A stretch of 64,000 bases of DNA, from contig NC_052518.1 in NCBI RefSeq assembly GCF_014356525.2, positions 102,916,767 to 102,980,766 on the forward strand. The letters are read 5' to 3'. Both the position numbers and the translations under genes were made by a program. Source of the stretch: Nilaparvata lugens. Its lineage: Eukaryota > Arthropoda > Insecta > Hemiptera > Delphacidae. The notes below the pieces were generated by a model, which did not search any database, was not told where the DNA came from, and saw only the letters and a program-made list of their open reading frames with translations. Positions 42,761-53,995 of this stretch are shown piece by piece. Each line of letters begins with the position of its first letter. Position 1 is the stretch's first letter.

Positions 42761-43271
42761 ATTACCGTATTCTAGCATTTTCAAGGAACAGGTATTTCTC
42801 AGAAACTATGAGGATGTTGATTTTTCCCCATTCCATGAAATTACTAGGACCAGGATTCATGAGTTATGAGCAATAAGCATGACAACCAAAGCTTACCTGC
42901 TTTCGGCTGAATTTTTATTCATTTCCAGTTCTCTGTTGTGTTATTGAATTTTTCATTTATCATTTTCATGAATGAAGTTTGTTTATATGCATGTCTTGTT
43001 GTTCTAGAGCATTTGACTCACATGTTGTTCATGCTTGCACTTTAAAATCGATGTTGTGTCTGTTTGTTTGTATGTTTGCTGAAAGTTGTATAGTTGTTAG
43101 CTGTTAGTTTTATGTTGTTGTTGTTTGTATGTTTGCTGTTTTTGTATGTTGTCAGCTAGAGAATGAGTAATCGTAGTTTATTTATTTGAATGTAGTCTAT
43201 AGCTGCAATGAAAGCTTCCTGCAAAATCGTCGTTAGGACGGAGAGGCATCGATTATTTGGTGCTACTGTCC
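42761..43271. other. No recognisable feature
   Basis: Includes loose TTTGTATGTTTGCTG repeats at 43065-43150; no gene. Confidence 0.4.
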
Positions 43272-43275
43272 TTAA

Positions 43276-43891
43276 GGGTGTGCAAAGGCTAAAAATAAAC
43301 TTTGTACTCGTGATATTTTTCAAAGTTTTTCGATTATCATTAAGCTATCAAAATGAAAAGTTTTCTCAGGAAAACATTTTTCTCCGATCATTACTTTTTG
43401 AGATATGAGCGCCTGAAGTTTGAATTTTTTGGGACAGAACATTTCAAATTCTGTAAGATGTAAATCCATGAGATTTAGAGGATTGATTTTCTCCATGGTA
43501 TTGTTGATCTAGTGATATTTTCCCAAAATATCAATTTTTGAAAAAGTTATTCAATTTACCAAAAATAACTCAACAAAAAGTTATTTTTGGCTATTTTTAG
43601 TAAATTGAATAACTATCTTAAAAATGGATATTTTCAGAAAATTTGCGTTTTACTAGATCAACAATACCATGAAGAATCTATCCTCTGAATCTCATGGATT
43701 TTCTATTACCGAATTTGAAATGTTCTGTCCCAAAAATTCAAACTTCAGGCGCTCATATCTCAAAATGTAATGATCGGAAAAAAATGTTTTCCTGAGAAAA
43801 CTTTTTTATTTTGATAGCTTAATGATATACACATCGAAAAACTTTAAAAAATATCACGAGTAGAAAGTTTATTTTCAGCCTTTGCACAGCC
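43276..43891. mobile_element. TTAA-flanked long-TIR element, copy 2
   Basis: GGGTGTGCAAAGGCTAAAAA to TTTCAGCCTTTGCACAGCC, flanked by TTAA (43272-43275, 43892-43895). Arms about 290 bp meeting at a loop around 43570-43590. Confidence 0.9.
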
Positions 43892-43895
43892 TTAA

Positions 43896-44232
43896 GAAAT
43901 GAATAGAGAAAGTAAATGGATACAATAATATAATATAATGATTTAATATGATAGTAAGTGTATTACACATGATGTAAAAAATATATCCGATTGCTCTCAC
44001 AATATCAACATAAAAATATATTAAAAAGATTCTGACAGACTGGCGAAACCAACATTATGTTCTAATAGTCCAGGTTTTCATTTTTTTAATGCATAGAATG
44101 GATATGCAACATACAATTACGATAGGTCCCTGAGATCCTAATTTATTTTTCTATCTTAAAATTCTGAGTTGTTCTGAAGGTGCTATGCTATGGTAGATTT
44201 CCATATTAAATGAAGACGACTTGATATTGTCA
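43896..44232. other. No recognisable feature
   Basis: AT-rich, nothing recognised. Confidence 0.4.
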
Positions 44233-44640
44233 AAAGCTAAACAATTTGAGTTTTTAGACTAGTTACGGTTGTTAGATCATTATCAATCTCTAGTAAACTG
44301 AAAGCTTAAACATTGTATAGTATGGGTGAAGCCCCACAACTGGACATTAGCTGTTGACCAATGAACGTTGAGCTCTAATGTCAATGGTCAAGACAGCTAG
44401 CTTTTGTTAGTTACTTAGTTTTTCTTTATTTGTTGTTCTTCAACGGTTCTGATGAACATATTTGGAATACTTGGGCGTGTCATGTATCGGCCAATGACAG
44501 TAGAGCTCGACCCTCATTGGTCAACAGCTAATGGCCAATCGTAGGGCTTCACCCATACTAGGCATTCCACTGATGCTTATGATTTCAGTTTACTACAGAT
44601 TTGCAATGGTGTAACAACCGAAATAAATATAAATTTTTCA
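44233..44640. repeat. Degraded hammerhead-type palindrome with inserted MITE
   Basis: GTTACGGTTGTTAGATCATT, CAATCTCTAGTAAACTGAAA (44265-44305) is inverted at 44588-44630 (TTTCAGTTTACTACAGATTT, GCAATGGTGTAACAACCGAAA). The core TGCAATGG...GAAA is a decayed relative of motif B. The MITE at 44318-44560 lies in the centre. Confidence 0.6.
44318..44560. mobile_element. Foldback MITE TAGTATGGGTGAAGCCC
   Basis: Perfect terminal TAGTATGGGTGAAGCCC / GGGCTTCACCCATACTA, with further inverted pieces AGCTGTTGACCAATG and GAGCTCTA. No coding capacity. Confidence 0.85.
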
Positions 44641-44982
44641 AATAAATTAGACGTTTCAATATGAAGTAAAGATTTAGTAAGTAGGTTAAATAAGTAAGTA
44701 AGTAAGTAAGTAAGTTGAATATGAAGTAAAGATACCTGATTTCAGCAATATGAAGTCGATCCTATCTTATGTGCGACTGTCAATTTCCTATCTTGCTATT
44801 TTCCATCTTTCATAACTTTTACAACTTATTTTACAGTTTGCTCCGCGATCAATATTTTATTACGAAAATGCAGACTTATTCGTTAACTGAAGCTTCTGGT
44901 TCCAGAACTAATTCAGCTGAGATATTACAACTTAGTATAAATCATCTATTAATCTCGGAACTAAATGAATTTCTTTAAAATA
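44641..44982. other. No recognised gene
   Basis: (AAGT)n at 44692-44714. A 69-codon frame (44769-44978) has mixed composition but no recognised similarity and no splice context. Confidence 0.35.
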
Positions 44983-45246
44983 TAGTGATATTTACATTAT
45001 AAAGTCAGCACCTGATTTTCTATCCCTGTCTGTAATTGAAGAAAGCATATAACCCTATCCTTTTCTATCAGTGCACTGTTGCCAAATCGTTTGTCGATTA
45101 TCGAGAAACATAATTAATTAACAAAATATTTTCTCTCAATTATGAAAATTTATCATGAAATTACAAGAAAATATAGTTTCTTAACGAGAAAAATATTATT
45201 CAATGTTTGATTCCATTATGAACTGCTTGTTAAATAATAAATTTTG

Positions 45247-45428
45247 AACAATTAATTACGACATAGCAGTCAGGTATTTATAAATAAAAGCTATTAGCTT
45301 CTACTCACATACAACACTGCAGTGTTGATGAAGGGCCTAGTGTCCGAAAGCGCTCCACTAATGTGAGTAGAAGCTAATAGCTTTTATTTATAAATACCTA
45401 ACTGCTATGTCGTAATTAATTGTTCAAA
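45247..45428. repeat. Palindrome with hammerhead-like loop
   Basis: AATTAATTACGACATAGCAG to AGCTTCTACTCACAT is inverted from ATGTGAGTAGAAGCTAATAG to CGTAATTAATTGTT. The central loop carries motif D. Confidence 0.85.
45318..45362 (+). ncRNA. Hammerhead-like motif D
   Basis: AGTG, TTGATGA (45325-45331; C3 changed to T), extra A, GGGC-CTAGT-GTCC, GAAA (45346-45349), A[GCGC]T one-pair stem III seen from 45349, C, then CACT (45356-45359), which pairs perfectly with AGTG. Same layout as motifs A and C, but U3 opposite G8 would only wobble. Confidence 0.5.
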
Positions 45429-45429
45429 A

Positions 45430-45977
45430 GTGAGAAAATAGTTATTTGTGCAACTAGTGCGCAAAGTGACAGTTTGCTGCACCGAAAGAAACGTTTACGC
45501 CCGAGCCGTAGGCGAGGGCGGAATGGTTTCTTGAGTGCAGCAGAGGAACTTTGCACACGTATTTCACATTAAGTTTTTCCTACAGTTACCATTGAATATG
45601 AAAAGTGGGTAATTATGAGTAAAATTGCCTGAATAATGTAGTAGTGTTTGAATGAAGAGGCGGCTGTGTGCTGAATGTGGTGGCTGTCGGCTGTCGCTGT
45701 CATCCACTGTTGTCCTTGGTTATAATATATAATGTAATAATTAGCGCGTTGTGCTTGGTTGCACCTCTGCTCACTATAGCAGCCACAGCAGTCACTGTTA
45801 CCAACTTCATTTTGATTTTGCTGCACTGTTGCTCCATATAACCTACTAAGTATTTTGCGTTGCCATGTTGCAAATCTGGAGTGCAGAAAAATTTTTCCCG
45901 CACTAGAGCGGAAAAGTGATTCTTTGCGTTCTGTAATCAGTGCAGCAATGGCCACTTTTCAATGTAACTGTAGGAAA
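45430..45977 (+). mobile_element. AATAGTTATTTGTGCA... element, plus copy
   Basis: About 548 bp, from AGAAAATAGTTATTTGTGC to GTAACTGTAGGAAAATA; reverse copy at 11211-11834. Local inverted pieces: CTAGTGCGCAAAGTGAC near the left, TCCCGCACTAGAGCGGAAAA near the right. The minus frames of 67 and 128 codons here are not conserved in the other copy. Confidence 0.75.
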
Positions 45978-46133
45978 ATATATTTTAGATGTAGTTGATC
46001 GTAATAACTCAATATTGCATCAAATATAAAGGAATCAGCTGGGCCTACTTACTATAAAAGGCAGTGTTAACGCAGAGAATCGGCAACTCTGTAGTCCTAT
46101 CATTTCGAACGACTCCACAACGTGAATCTCACT

Positions 46134-46521
46134 CAAGTTAAATGCTCTCAAAGCTGACATGAAGCTCGTATCTTGCAAACCATGAGCGCTATTTTCTTAT
46201 CAACAGAAGCTGTGAAGTAGTTTTCTGTTTCCTAAAAATCAACTATGAATCCGCTCGAGTTTCCTCATTAAAATACCCTATAGGACACCATTCCTTAGAT
46301 TTGGCCAATATTCAAGTTACTAAGCTCCAGCTACTCTGCTATTTGTACTGTATGTATTTACTGCTATTAATAGCATTATTAGTTAACATTGCTCAGAGCT
46401 CATGAAAACATTTAAACACTTATTACTTCCCTCAAGCCCTTCTTACACCCTTGTAAGAAGATTTCCCGTATTACAATACAAATGTACATTTCCCGTATTA
46501 TAATATTTTACTGTAAATATA
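46134..46521. other. No recognisable feature
   Basis: Two short CATTTCCCGTATTA repeats at 46465-46505; nothing else. Confidence 0.4.
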
Positions 46522-47413
46522 CAGGGTGACTCTTAATTATGGTAAAATAATTTAATACGTGATAGTGGAGGTAAAAATAAGAAAAAAAATCTCATAAACA
46601 TATATCCATAAACGCTTCATTAGCGAGCTATACAGAGTGAAAGATTTCGCCCAGAATTAGTTACTCTGGTGAAATACACCGATACTGAATTGTTTGGGGA
46701 CTAGTTTTAGATAAACTTATGCTGGGTTAATATGGAAAAATATCTGAAAAATTGAATTAAACTAGTCTGGAAGCTGTAATGTGAGTATTTTTTGAGAAAA
46801 AAGTTGAAATATGCAAAAAATCTAAGTAGAAAAACACAGACTTCTACGTTTGATGCCCAATATAACGTTCTTTAACTTTCTACAACCTATGAGCTGTTAT
46901 TAGTTCTCTCCTCATAAAACAGCAAAATTTCGTGGTGTAATGTACTACATAAGAATACATTTTATTCAACTTTTATTTGAATTTAGTTTACATAACTTAC
47001 ATAATTCTTTTCAGAATTAAATTCTCTACAATTTTTATTGCAAAAAATGATTTGTTTACTGGTCATTAAAGAAAGTTATTGGGCATCAAACGTCAGTGTT
47101 TTTCTACTTAGATTTTTTGCATATTTCAACTTTTTTCTCAAAAACTACTCGCACTACAGCTTCTAGACTAGTTTTATTCAATTTTTCAGATATTTTTCCA
47201 TATTAATCCAGCATAAGTTTATCAAAAACTAGTCCCCAAACAATTCAGCATCGTTGTATTTCACCAGAGGAACTGAATTCCGGGCGAAATCTTTCACTCT
47301 GTATAGCTCGCTAATGAAGCGTTTATGGATATATGTTTATAAGAAATTTTTTTCTTATTTTTACCTCTACTATCACGTATTAAATTATTTTACCATAATT
47401 AAGAATCACTCTG
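46522..47413. mobile_element. Giant foldback CAGGGTGACTCTTAATTATGG
   Basis: Arms of about 340 bp: CAGGGTGACTCTTAATTATG, TAATACGTGATAGTGGAGGT, GCTATACAGAGTGAAAGATT and ATATGCAAAAAATCTAAGTA are inverted on the right side. Unpaired spacer about 46870-47085. TA on both flanks. The 73-codon frame at 47254 is a shadow. Confidence 0.9.
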
Positions 47414-47479
47414 TATATGTGTATATACTATATAGTATATACGATATACTATATACTACACTACATACTATATAGTATA

Positions 47480-48351
47480 AAGGGTGTTTCAGAAGTAGTG
47501 TCAAACATTTCAGGGTATTGTTCCTGGATGATAGGAGACTACATATGTCGTATTTGAAGTGTCCAAAACTCAGTGGTTATCCTTATAGCTGCCATTTTGT
47601 TTTTTCCACTTAGGAATTTTTATCTCAAGAACGAAATGTTGTATTGATCTGAAATTTGGCATCAATATTTATGCTATAAAGACTCAACTTTAAAAAATAA
47701 AAGTAAAAATTTTCGATGTAAATTACCAAAATGAAGGCCATTTTAAATTTTTGAAGGCAAATTCTACGAAAATCGTTCACTTTACAGAAAATTTACAAGA
47801 GACAAAAGTTAGCAAATTTCAAGGATACCTCATTCATTAAGATTTGTCAAAGAATAACAGGGAAATCAATTCTTTTCGCACAATCATACTTTTACAAGAC
47901 AAACAAGATCATCTGAAAAACATTGTAAAATCAGTTGTATGTCCATATGGAGCCAAACCGAGTTTCGAAGCTTCATCTTAAATACAATTAAAATTGAAAA
48001 TTTGATGTTTGAATGGTGAAAAGTGGTCATGCATGCAGTACGAAAAGAAAACCGTACAGTAACGTGAACGGTTTTCGTGGAATTTGCAATCAACAATTTA
48101 AAATGGCCGTCATTTTGAAAATTTTTCATTCTATTTTTTAAAATTGAGTCTTCATAGCATAAATATTCATGCCAAATTTCAGATCAATACAAGATTTCGT
48201 TCTTGAGATAAAAAATCCTAAGTGAAAAAAAATGGCAGCTATATAGATAACCGCTGAGTTTTGGACACTTCAAATACGACATTAATTTGTAGTCTCCTAT
48301 CATCCAGGAACAATACCCTAAAATGTTTGACACTACTTCTGAAACACCATG
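47480..48351. mobile_element. Giant foldback AAGGGTGTTTCAGAAGTAGTG
   Basis: Arms of about 220-350 bp: GGTGTTTCAGAAGTAGTGTC, CCTGGATGATAGGAGACTAC and GGAATTTTTATCTCAAGAAC inverted at 48180-48351. Both flanks contain CTACATACTATATAGTATA, one just before the left end and one just after the right end. The 81-codon minus frame lies in the arm. Confidence 0.9.
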
Positions 48352-48379
48352 TATAATATACTACATACTATATAGTATA

Positions 48380-49089
48380 TACAAATTTTACCGTCTATTC
48401 CCTCTTTACCGCCCCGATTATTTCTATCTAATTTCAGTCGCGAAACCAAACAAGTTCTTTAACGACTCACTTCCTACAAGAGCAATGGCTTACTTTGCCT
48501 ACAATACCAATGGATAAGAACAACAAATGATCTATTTTTGAAATAGCACACTACTTGCATCATAACATATCATCGTAAATAATAATTATTACCAGAGACA
48601 AATCAAACAAGTTAACGGTATATTTATGGTAACCTAAGTTAACTTTAACTCTATGTTATTAACATTGGTGCTGACTCCATAAGGCTTAGATGGGCTCCAG
48701 TCCACCCAAAAAATATTATTTGGTGTCATAGTCATATTACAAGATCTATTAAGAATCATCTGACTAGAGATCCAACTGCCTCTCAAAGCTATTTATCATT
48801 TATAGTGGAATAAGATCATAAAATCCTTCTAAACATTTGAAAATTACAGAATTTTCCGGAGCGGACCCGCCGCGTACATGTACCATTTCAAGGATCTAAT
48901 TAAAAACTTTTAAAACTGAAAACTTGACATACTGAAATCTTGGAAAATTTAAAATAGGCCTCTAACCATCCTCGGTAAATTAAGAATCTATGTGCAAAAT
49001 TTCAAGTTAATCAGTAGAGTAGTTGAGACATGTTGATGCGTCATTCGTGAATTTCCTATCCCCTACGTGTATAAACAAATCCTTTCCTT
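48380..49089. other. No recognisable feature
   Basis: AT-rich; a short frame at 48323-48517 starts in the foldback end. No gene. Confidence 0.4.
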
Positions 49090-49983
49090 TATTATATTAT
49101 AGACTAGCTTACCCGGCCAACTTCGTACCGCCAAAAAGTCAATGTATCTCATGTCACACTTGACTTTATTTCGAGAATCATGAAATTTATCTGACAATCA
49201 ATATTTTCATTTACATCTCAATACGGACTTCCATCATTCAGCAATTATTATTCCGAAAACATATTCTTCTCAATCAATTGGTAGTGATATCTATCAGTAA
49301 AGTGTTGAATTAAAAAAAATGAATAGGATACATCAGTGTTTCAAATATGAATTTAATGTTTTCATAGTTGTTGATTGTTGATTGTCAATAGATGGTCCAG
49401 GAAATATGCGATGTACGATGAATTACACAGAATTCCATCTTCCATTTTAGGATCAATATAAGCTAAGCTAGATTTAAAAATATGTAAATTAGTCTGTCAT
49501 TCTTCAGTAATTAATGAATGCAATATGAACAACTCTTTTTCATGAGGTGGATAATTTGTTTCCAACATTTTCCAGTTTCTCAATGATAGGGGAGTGATAA
49601 TAATTATTTATATAGGTCTTCTAAGGAACGATTATCCACTAAAGCTGGTACCAATCAACTACACTAACTTCAATTCCAAACTACCGTTTAAATACCAGTA
49701 CACAATATTATTTTATCACAGGATGATGTGTTTATCACAGCTGGTAACTTTAGATGCTATTATCACAATATGATCTTGAATCATGATCATCTTTCTGTTC
49801 TTTGGTAGCCACTCGGCCGAAAATTTCGAAAACATAGGTCTGTAAAATGGATTAATTAGCCCCCCTATTTAAATTTCTAGTCAGAAACCATCCCCAATAT
49901 TTACACAAGATATTCCCAAAGTTTCATGCCGTTCTGTCAAGTAGTTTTCGAGTCTATTGGGAACAAACAAACAAACACACATT

Positions 49984-50042
<59 letters not shown>
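49090..50042 (+). repeat. Interspersed repeat TAGCTTACCCGGCCAACTTC with (AT)n end
   Basis: AGACTAGCTTACCCGGCCAA at the left is a sequence style shared by many arthropod repeats; the far end reads GTTTTCGAGTCTATTGGGAA, CAAACAAACAAACACACATTC and (AT)n at 49989-50038. Single copy here, so ends are approximate and class unknown. Confidence 0.5.
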
Positions 50043-50044
50043 GA

Positions 50045-50570
50045 TAGACAAATGTTCAAATTGCATAATCAGATTAAGACACTGTACATGTTTAAATTAA
50101 TCTAAAATGAGGTACATGATCAAATTTGATTTCACACTATTTGAAATCTCTTTTTTAGTATCAAAGTAAAATTATTTTCAACCTATCTATAAGTGGTACT
50201 GTTTTTGTTATTCAATCACTTAGTTTATTCCAGAGTAGCCCTACAACAAAGTTAATAACATACTTTACTGGTTTCAGATTATCACTAGAATATGACAAGT
50301 CACAAAGTTACCTACGACTTCAAATCAAATCATTTTTTCATTTTTACAAGAAAAAGAATACAACTTAGTGAAATAAAAATAAACTTCTAGACAGTTACTT
50401 CCTGTCAAAACAAAAATACAACTTGCTAAGTTATTCTTATTTTGTATGCAAGTATAGGAGGTCAGTGAATAAAAAGTTTTTAATGCTACACTTATATACA
50501 CACACATCTTTCTCTTTCAAATCTGTATGTGCAAAAGAGGTAAAAAACCTTGATTTGATTTGACTTTTAA
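50045..50570. other. No recognisable feature
   Basis: AT-rich, nothing recognised. Confidence 0.4.
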
Positions 50571-50762
50571 GAATTACGTTTGCACTGTCTAACTTCAATT
50601 TTTAACTGTCAAAATTGTAATTTTCATTACAAAAAATAATTTTTAATGCATTTCTAAACTGGAAGAATTACGTTTGCACAGTCTAACTTCAATTTTTAAC
50701 TGTCAAAATTGTAATTTTCATTACAAAAAATAATTTTTAATGCATTTCTAAACCGGAATCTG
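50571..50762. repeat. Tandem duplication, about 96-bp unit
   Basis: Two units with AGAATTACGTTTGCAC, GTCTAACTTCAATTTTTAAC and TTACAAAAAATAATTTTTAA, each ending in TGCATTTCTAAAC(T/C)GGAA, the start of the 111-bp unit that follows. Confidence 0.9.
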
Positions 50763-51390
50763 TAATCATGGATCCTATAAAACAAATTGATTGAAAGCCG
50801 TATTGATCGTTTATTTAAAACTTTCTGTAGGACTCCTAAAATAATTTTCTGTGCATTTCTAAACCGGAATCTGTAATCATGGATCCTATAAAACAAATTG
50901 ATTGAAAGCCGTATTGATAGATTATTTAAAACTTTCTGTAGGTCTCCTAAAATAATTTTCTGTGCATTTCTAAACCGGAATCTGTAATCATGGATGCTAT
51001 AAAACAAATTGATTGGAAGCCGTATTGATAGTTTATTTAAAACTTTTTGTAGGTCTCCTAAAATAATTTTCTGTGCATTTCTAAACCGGAATCTGTAATC
51101 ATGGATCCTATAAAACAAATTGATTGAAAGCCGTATTGATAGATTATTTAAAACTTTCTGTAGGACTCCTAGAATAATTTTCTGTGCATTTCTAAACCGG
51201 AATCTGTAATCATGGATGCTATAAAACAAATTGATTGAAAGCCGTATTGATAGATTATTTAAAACTTTCTGTAGGACTCCTAAAATAATTTTCTGTGCAT
51301 TTCTAAACCGGAATCTGTAATCATGGATCCTATAAAACAAATTGATTGAAAGCCGTATTGATAGTTTATTTAAAACTTTCTGTAGAGCTC
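50740..51390. repeat. 111-bp minisatellite, six units
   Basis: Units begin GCATTTCTAAACCGGAATCT and contain CATGGATCCTATAAAACAAA, TTGAAAGCCGTATTGATAG and AAAACTTTCTGTAGG. CTAAACCGG recurs at 50749, 50860, 50971, 51081, 51192 and 51303. As 111 is a multiple of three, a 214-codon minus frame stays open across the array; differences among units are largely amino-acid changing, so there is no sign of protein selection. Confidence 0.95.
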
Positions 51391-51774
51391 CTCAAAACTT
51401 ATTTGCGTATTTTGAAACGTATCTTGACGTAATGAATAATCATGATGAATGTCAAAGTGCGTATCAGGAAAATTATAGTGGGAGTTGACGCTCAGAAGTG
51501 AGCACCGCACGTTTAATCAGAAATAATGAATGACTCCCGATACTCTAATTGGCTCTGTGTGACGCTGTACTCTGTATCCCAACGTCAAGTTACTCTATGC
51601 TCTTCGAATCATTGCAAAGAGTGAATAACTCGGAATCAGCTGACTTTATTTGCTTCAGAAAATCAAAGAATAACTGATGCTGTAATAAAAACATGTACCA
51701 TCAGAGTGCATCTCATTATGATTTATATTTATCCCAATGAATTTCTGTTGTGCAGAAAAAGTATACCATTAAAT
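51391..51774. other. No recognisable feature
   Basis: Nothing recognised. Confidence 0.4.
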
Positions 51775-51920
51775 CTTTCCCGTCTTTCGGAGGAGACGAT
51801 AATTCGTCGATCCCGACTACCTAAAAAGTAGTCGTAATCTCTCATCATCATCATCATCACTCTCACTTATTACCCATGCACAAGCCTAAGAGCTTATGTG
51901 GGCATCACACTCAGTATCAT
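51775..51920 (+). mobile_element. SINE body (CGATCCCGACT type), diverged
   Basis: TCGTCGATCCCGACTACCTA, AAAAGTAGTCGTAATCTCTC, then (ATC)n and CCCATGCACAAGCCTAAGAG: diverged relative of the SINE bodies at 42.1 and 42.6 kb. Confidence 0.5.
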
Positions 51921-52109
51921 TATTATTATCATCTCATGAGAGTGTTCCTTCATACATTCAAATTCTACAATGTGTGAAAACTCTCTTGAAAAACATAGGA
52001 ATTTTTCTGCCCAGAAGAGCAGAATTTAATTGGAAACCAGGGCTCTAGCGTGATCAGAGACGTATAATACAAGTATTTTATTTTATACAAGAATATTATA
52101 TTGTATTTT

Positions 52110-53140
52110 TATATAACTTTAAGTGAAAAAACACTCACATTCTTTGGTAAGGCGACGACCGTTTCGTGCTGGTGTTGCACATTTTCAAGCCAAACAGAAA
52201 CATTCAAGACTGCCTGCACAAGCTACGCGCTGGCTGGCTTTCACCTCCACACAAGTGAGATTTGAGATTTGTGAAATTCTTTAAAACAACAAGGTCACCA
52301 ACACGAAACAATACTACACAAAATTTAAAAAACAACAAGGTCACTAACACAAAACTTGTAATTTTTTATTCAACATGACAACATGGCAATCCCAAGCCCG
52401 GGATGGCTAAGTGCAAGAAACTGAAGTATTTAACGGTCGTCGCCACACCAAAGAATGTGAGTTTTACCCTAAAGAGACACACTGGGGTGTTGCACACCCC
52501 AGGAATTTTTTCTTCTATTCTGCAGTTGACAACAACAAACAGATGGGAAATTCTGCCCAGTCTAAATTAGGTTTGTAGCATTGTCAGCTGCTCTCCACCA
52601 CTCTCAGTCAGTAAAAGCATTCTACAAAGTCACCAGCTCATCTTGTTCTTCGTTTGGGGTGTCTAACACCCCAGAGTGTCTTCAACGTAGGACTTTATCA
52701 AATACTTTTATTACAAGGATTTAATTGTATTGACAACTACGAATGTGGTATGAGATGATGGATCAGAGTGGAATAAATGCTATGATTCTCTACAACTTGA
52801 GGTTCAAAACAATAAAATAAAGAGACGTGAGTTTTTGATGAAGTTGTCATTGGCAATGATCAAGCCATTCCCTCAAACCAGATTAGGAGCTCCAACACTC
52901 AGGCGGAACATACGTACTTCTAAAATTAGTATAAATATTGATGAGCAATGCTTTACTTTCGATTTCTGTTTGCACTTGGAACAAAAATGATTAAGAAATG
53001 ATAAATTATGGGCTAAGTACTTGTTTTCTCTATATTTTTCAAAGAAACATGCAAAATTGAATTGGGGTGTTCAACACCCCAGTGTGTCTACTGTGTTAGC
53101 ATGAAGTAAGTGTGTCTCTGTAGGGTTTTATTTCACTTCA
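52110..53140. mobile_element. TIR element with AAGTGAAAAAACACTCAC ends, copy 2, interrupted
   Basis: Left arm 52117-52190 (AAGTGAAAAAACACTCACAT, GACCGTTTCGTGCTGG); right arm AACGGTCGTCGCCACACC, AAGAATGTGAG, continued after the nested element as TTTTATTTCACTT (53126). Same family as 12381-13000. Confidence 0.8.
52467..53125. mobile_element. piggyBac-like non-autonomous element with repeated hairpins
   Basis: TIR CCCTAAAGAGACACAC / GTGTGTCTCTGTAGGG, flanked by TTTTA (52462-52466, 53126-53130). CCC...GGG ends recall piggyBac-type elements, though the usual target is TTAA. Three copies of a near-palindrome GGGGTGT-N2-4-ACACCCC lie at about 52482-52500, 52658-52674 and 53063-53080, two of them near the ends. 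No transposase. Confidence 0.75.
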
Positions 53141-53991
53141 AATTTATATAAGAATAAAATAGTAATAATGAAAACAAGATGGATAACCAACAGCAAATAT
53201 TATATTATTAACGGTAGCTTTCCTCCATGACGTAATCCAAAAAGAAACAGATTGAGCGTTCTCTACTATGAGACCAAGTTGGAAAAATGGAAAATTTTGG
53301 AGGGTTTCCAAACTTCCAAACAGATTTCTCACGGGGTTACTTCCCTGTTTGGTTTAATTACATTGAACTCCACCCTTATTCTTATAGATTGTACCAAATT
53401 TGGTACCGGGAGCCGGGTACAGAGCACCGGGTTTTCTTTCGAAAAAGATAAATTTCCGAGGAAAATCAATAATAGTATTCGACAACAGAAATTGATAAAA
53501 TTCATGCTCACTGAGCATTTCTTTTCAAAAGACTATGTAGAAATCATGGTTGACGGTTGAACGATTTTTGTACTATATGACATGCTATAGATGGACTCAG
53601 AGAACTTGGGTGATGATTTTTTGATCTGCGAATCAAACTTCAAACTCCTACAATTTTTCAATTCATCATCTTCATTCAATCATTATTTTTAATATGTCGG
53701 AACAATTTGTTCACCTACACACTGGAGTGAACTTTGAGTTTTCAAATCAAATCATTTAAAATCTTCTCCAATAGACGTTATTTGTTCCCTATGTGCTCAA
53801 TATGTAAAGTAACCATTTTAAGTTTCCAATTTTCAAGAATGTAGGTTCATTGGAACTCGAAAGTACCGTTCTGTGAGTAAACAGATCGTTCTCGAATTTG
53901 AAGCTCATTACTGCATGTCGTTAATGAAGAGTGAAATCGGACGCACTTGAAGAGCACTTAGGAAGTAAAATCTGTAACTTGATGTAACATC
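53141..53991. other. No recognised gene
   Basis: A 102-codon plus frame (53252-53560) is among the longest outside tandem arrays; it has mixed composition but no motif I recognise, and an overlapping minus frame is nearly as long, so it is not called. Confidence 0.35.
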
Positions 53992-53995
53992 TTAA

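Larger units (their letters stand above)
44983..46133 (-). mobile_element. Ancient TA-MITE holding two later insertions
   Basis: Left part 44983-45246 (TAGTGATATTTACATTATAA, TTTTCTATCCCTGTCTG) and right part 45978-46133 (GAATCAGCTGGGCC, GAATCGGCAACTCTG, CGTGAATCTCACT) are diverged halves of one minus MITE. The palindrome 45247-45428 and the element 45430-45977 lie between. Confidence 0.65.

Noticed and set aside
45569..45955. 128-codon minus frame, cysteine-containing
   Set aside because: Falls inside the 548-bp element; the reverse copy at 11.2-11.8 kb does not preserve it.
49989..50038. Origin or regulatory AT-rich element
   Set aside because: Plain (AT)n microsatellite at the end of a dispersed repeat.
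53252..53560. 102-codon plus frame
   Set aside because: No recognisable motif, no splice support, and an overlapping minus frame of similar quality.
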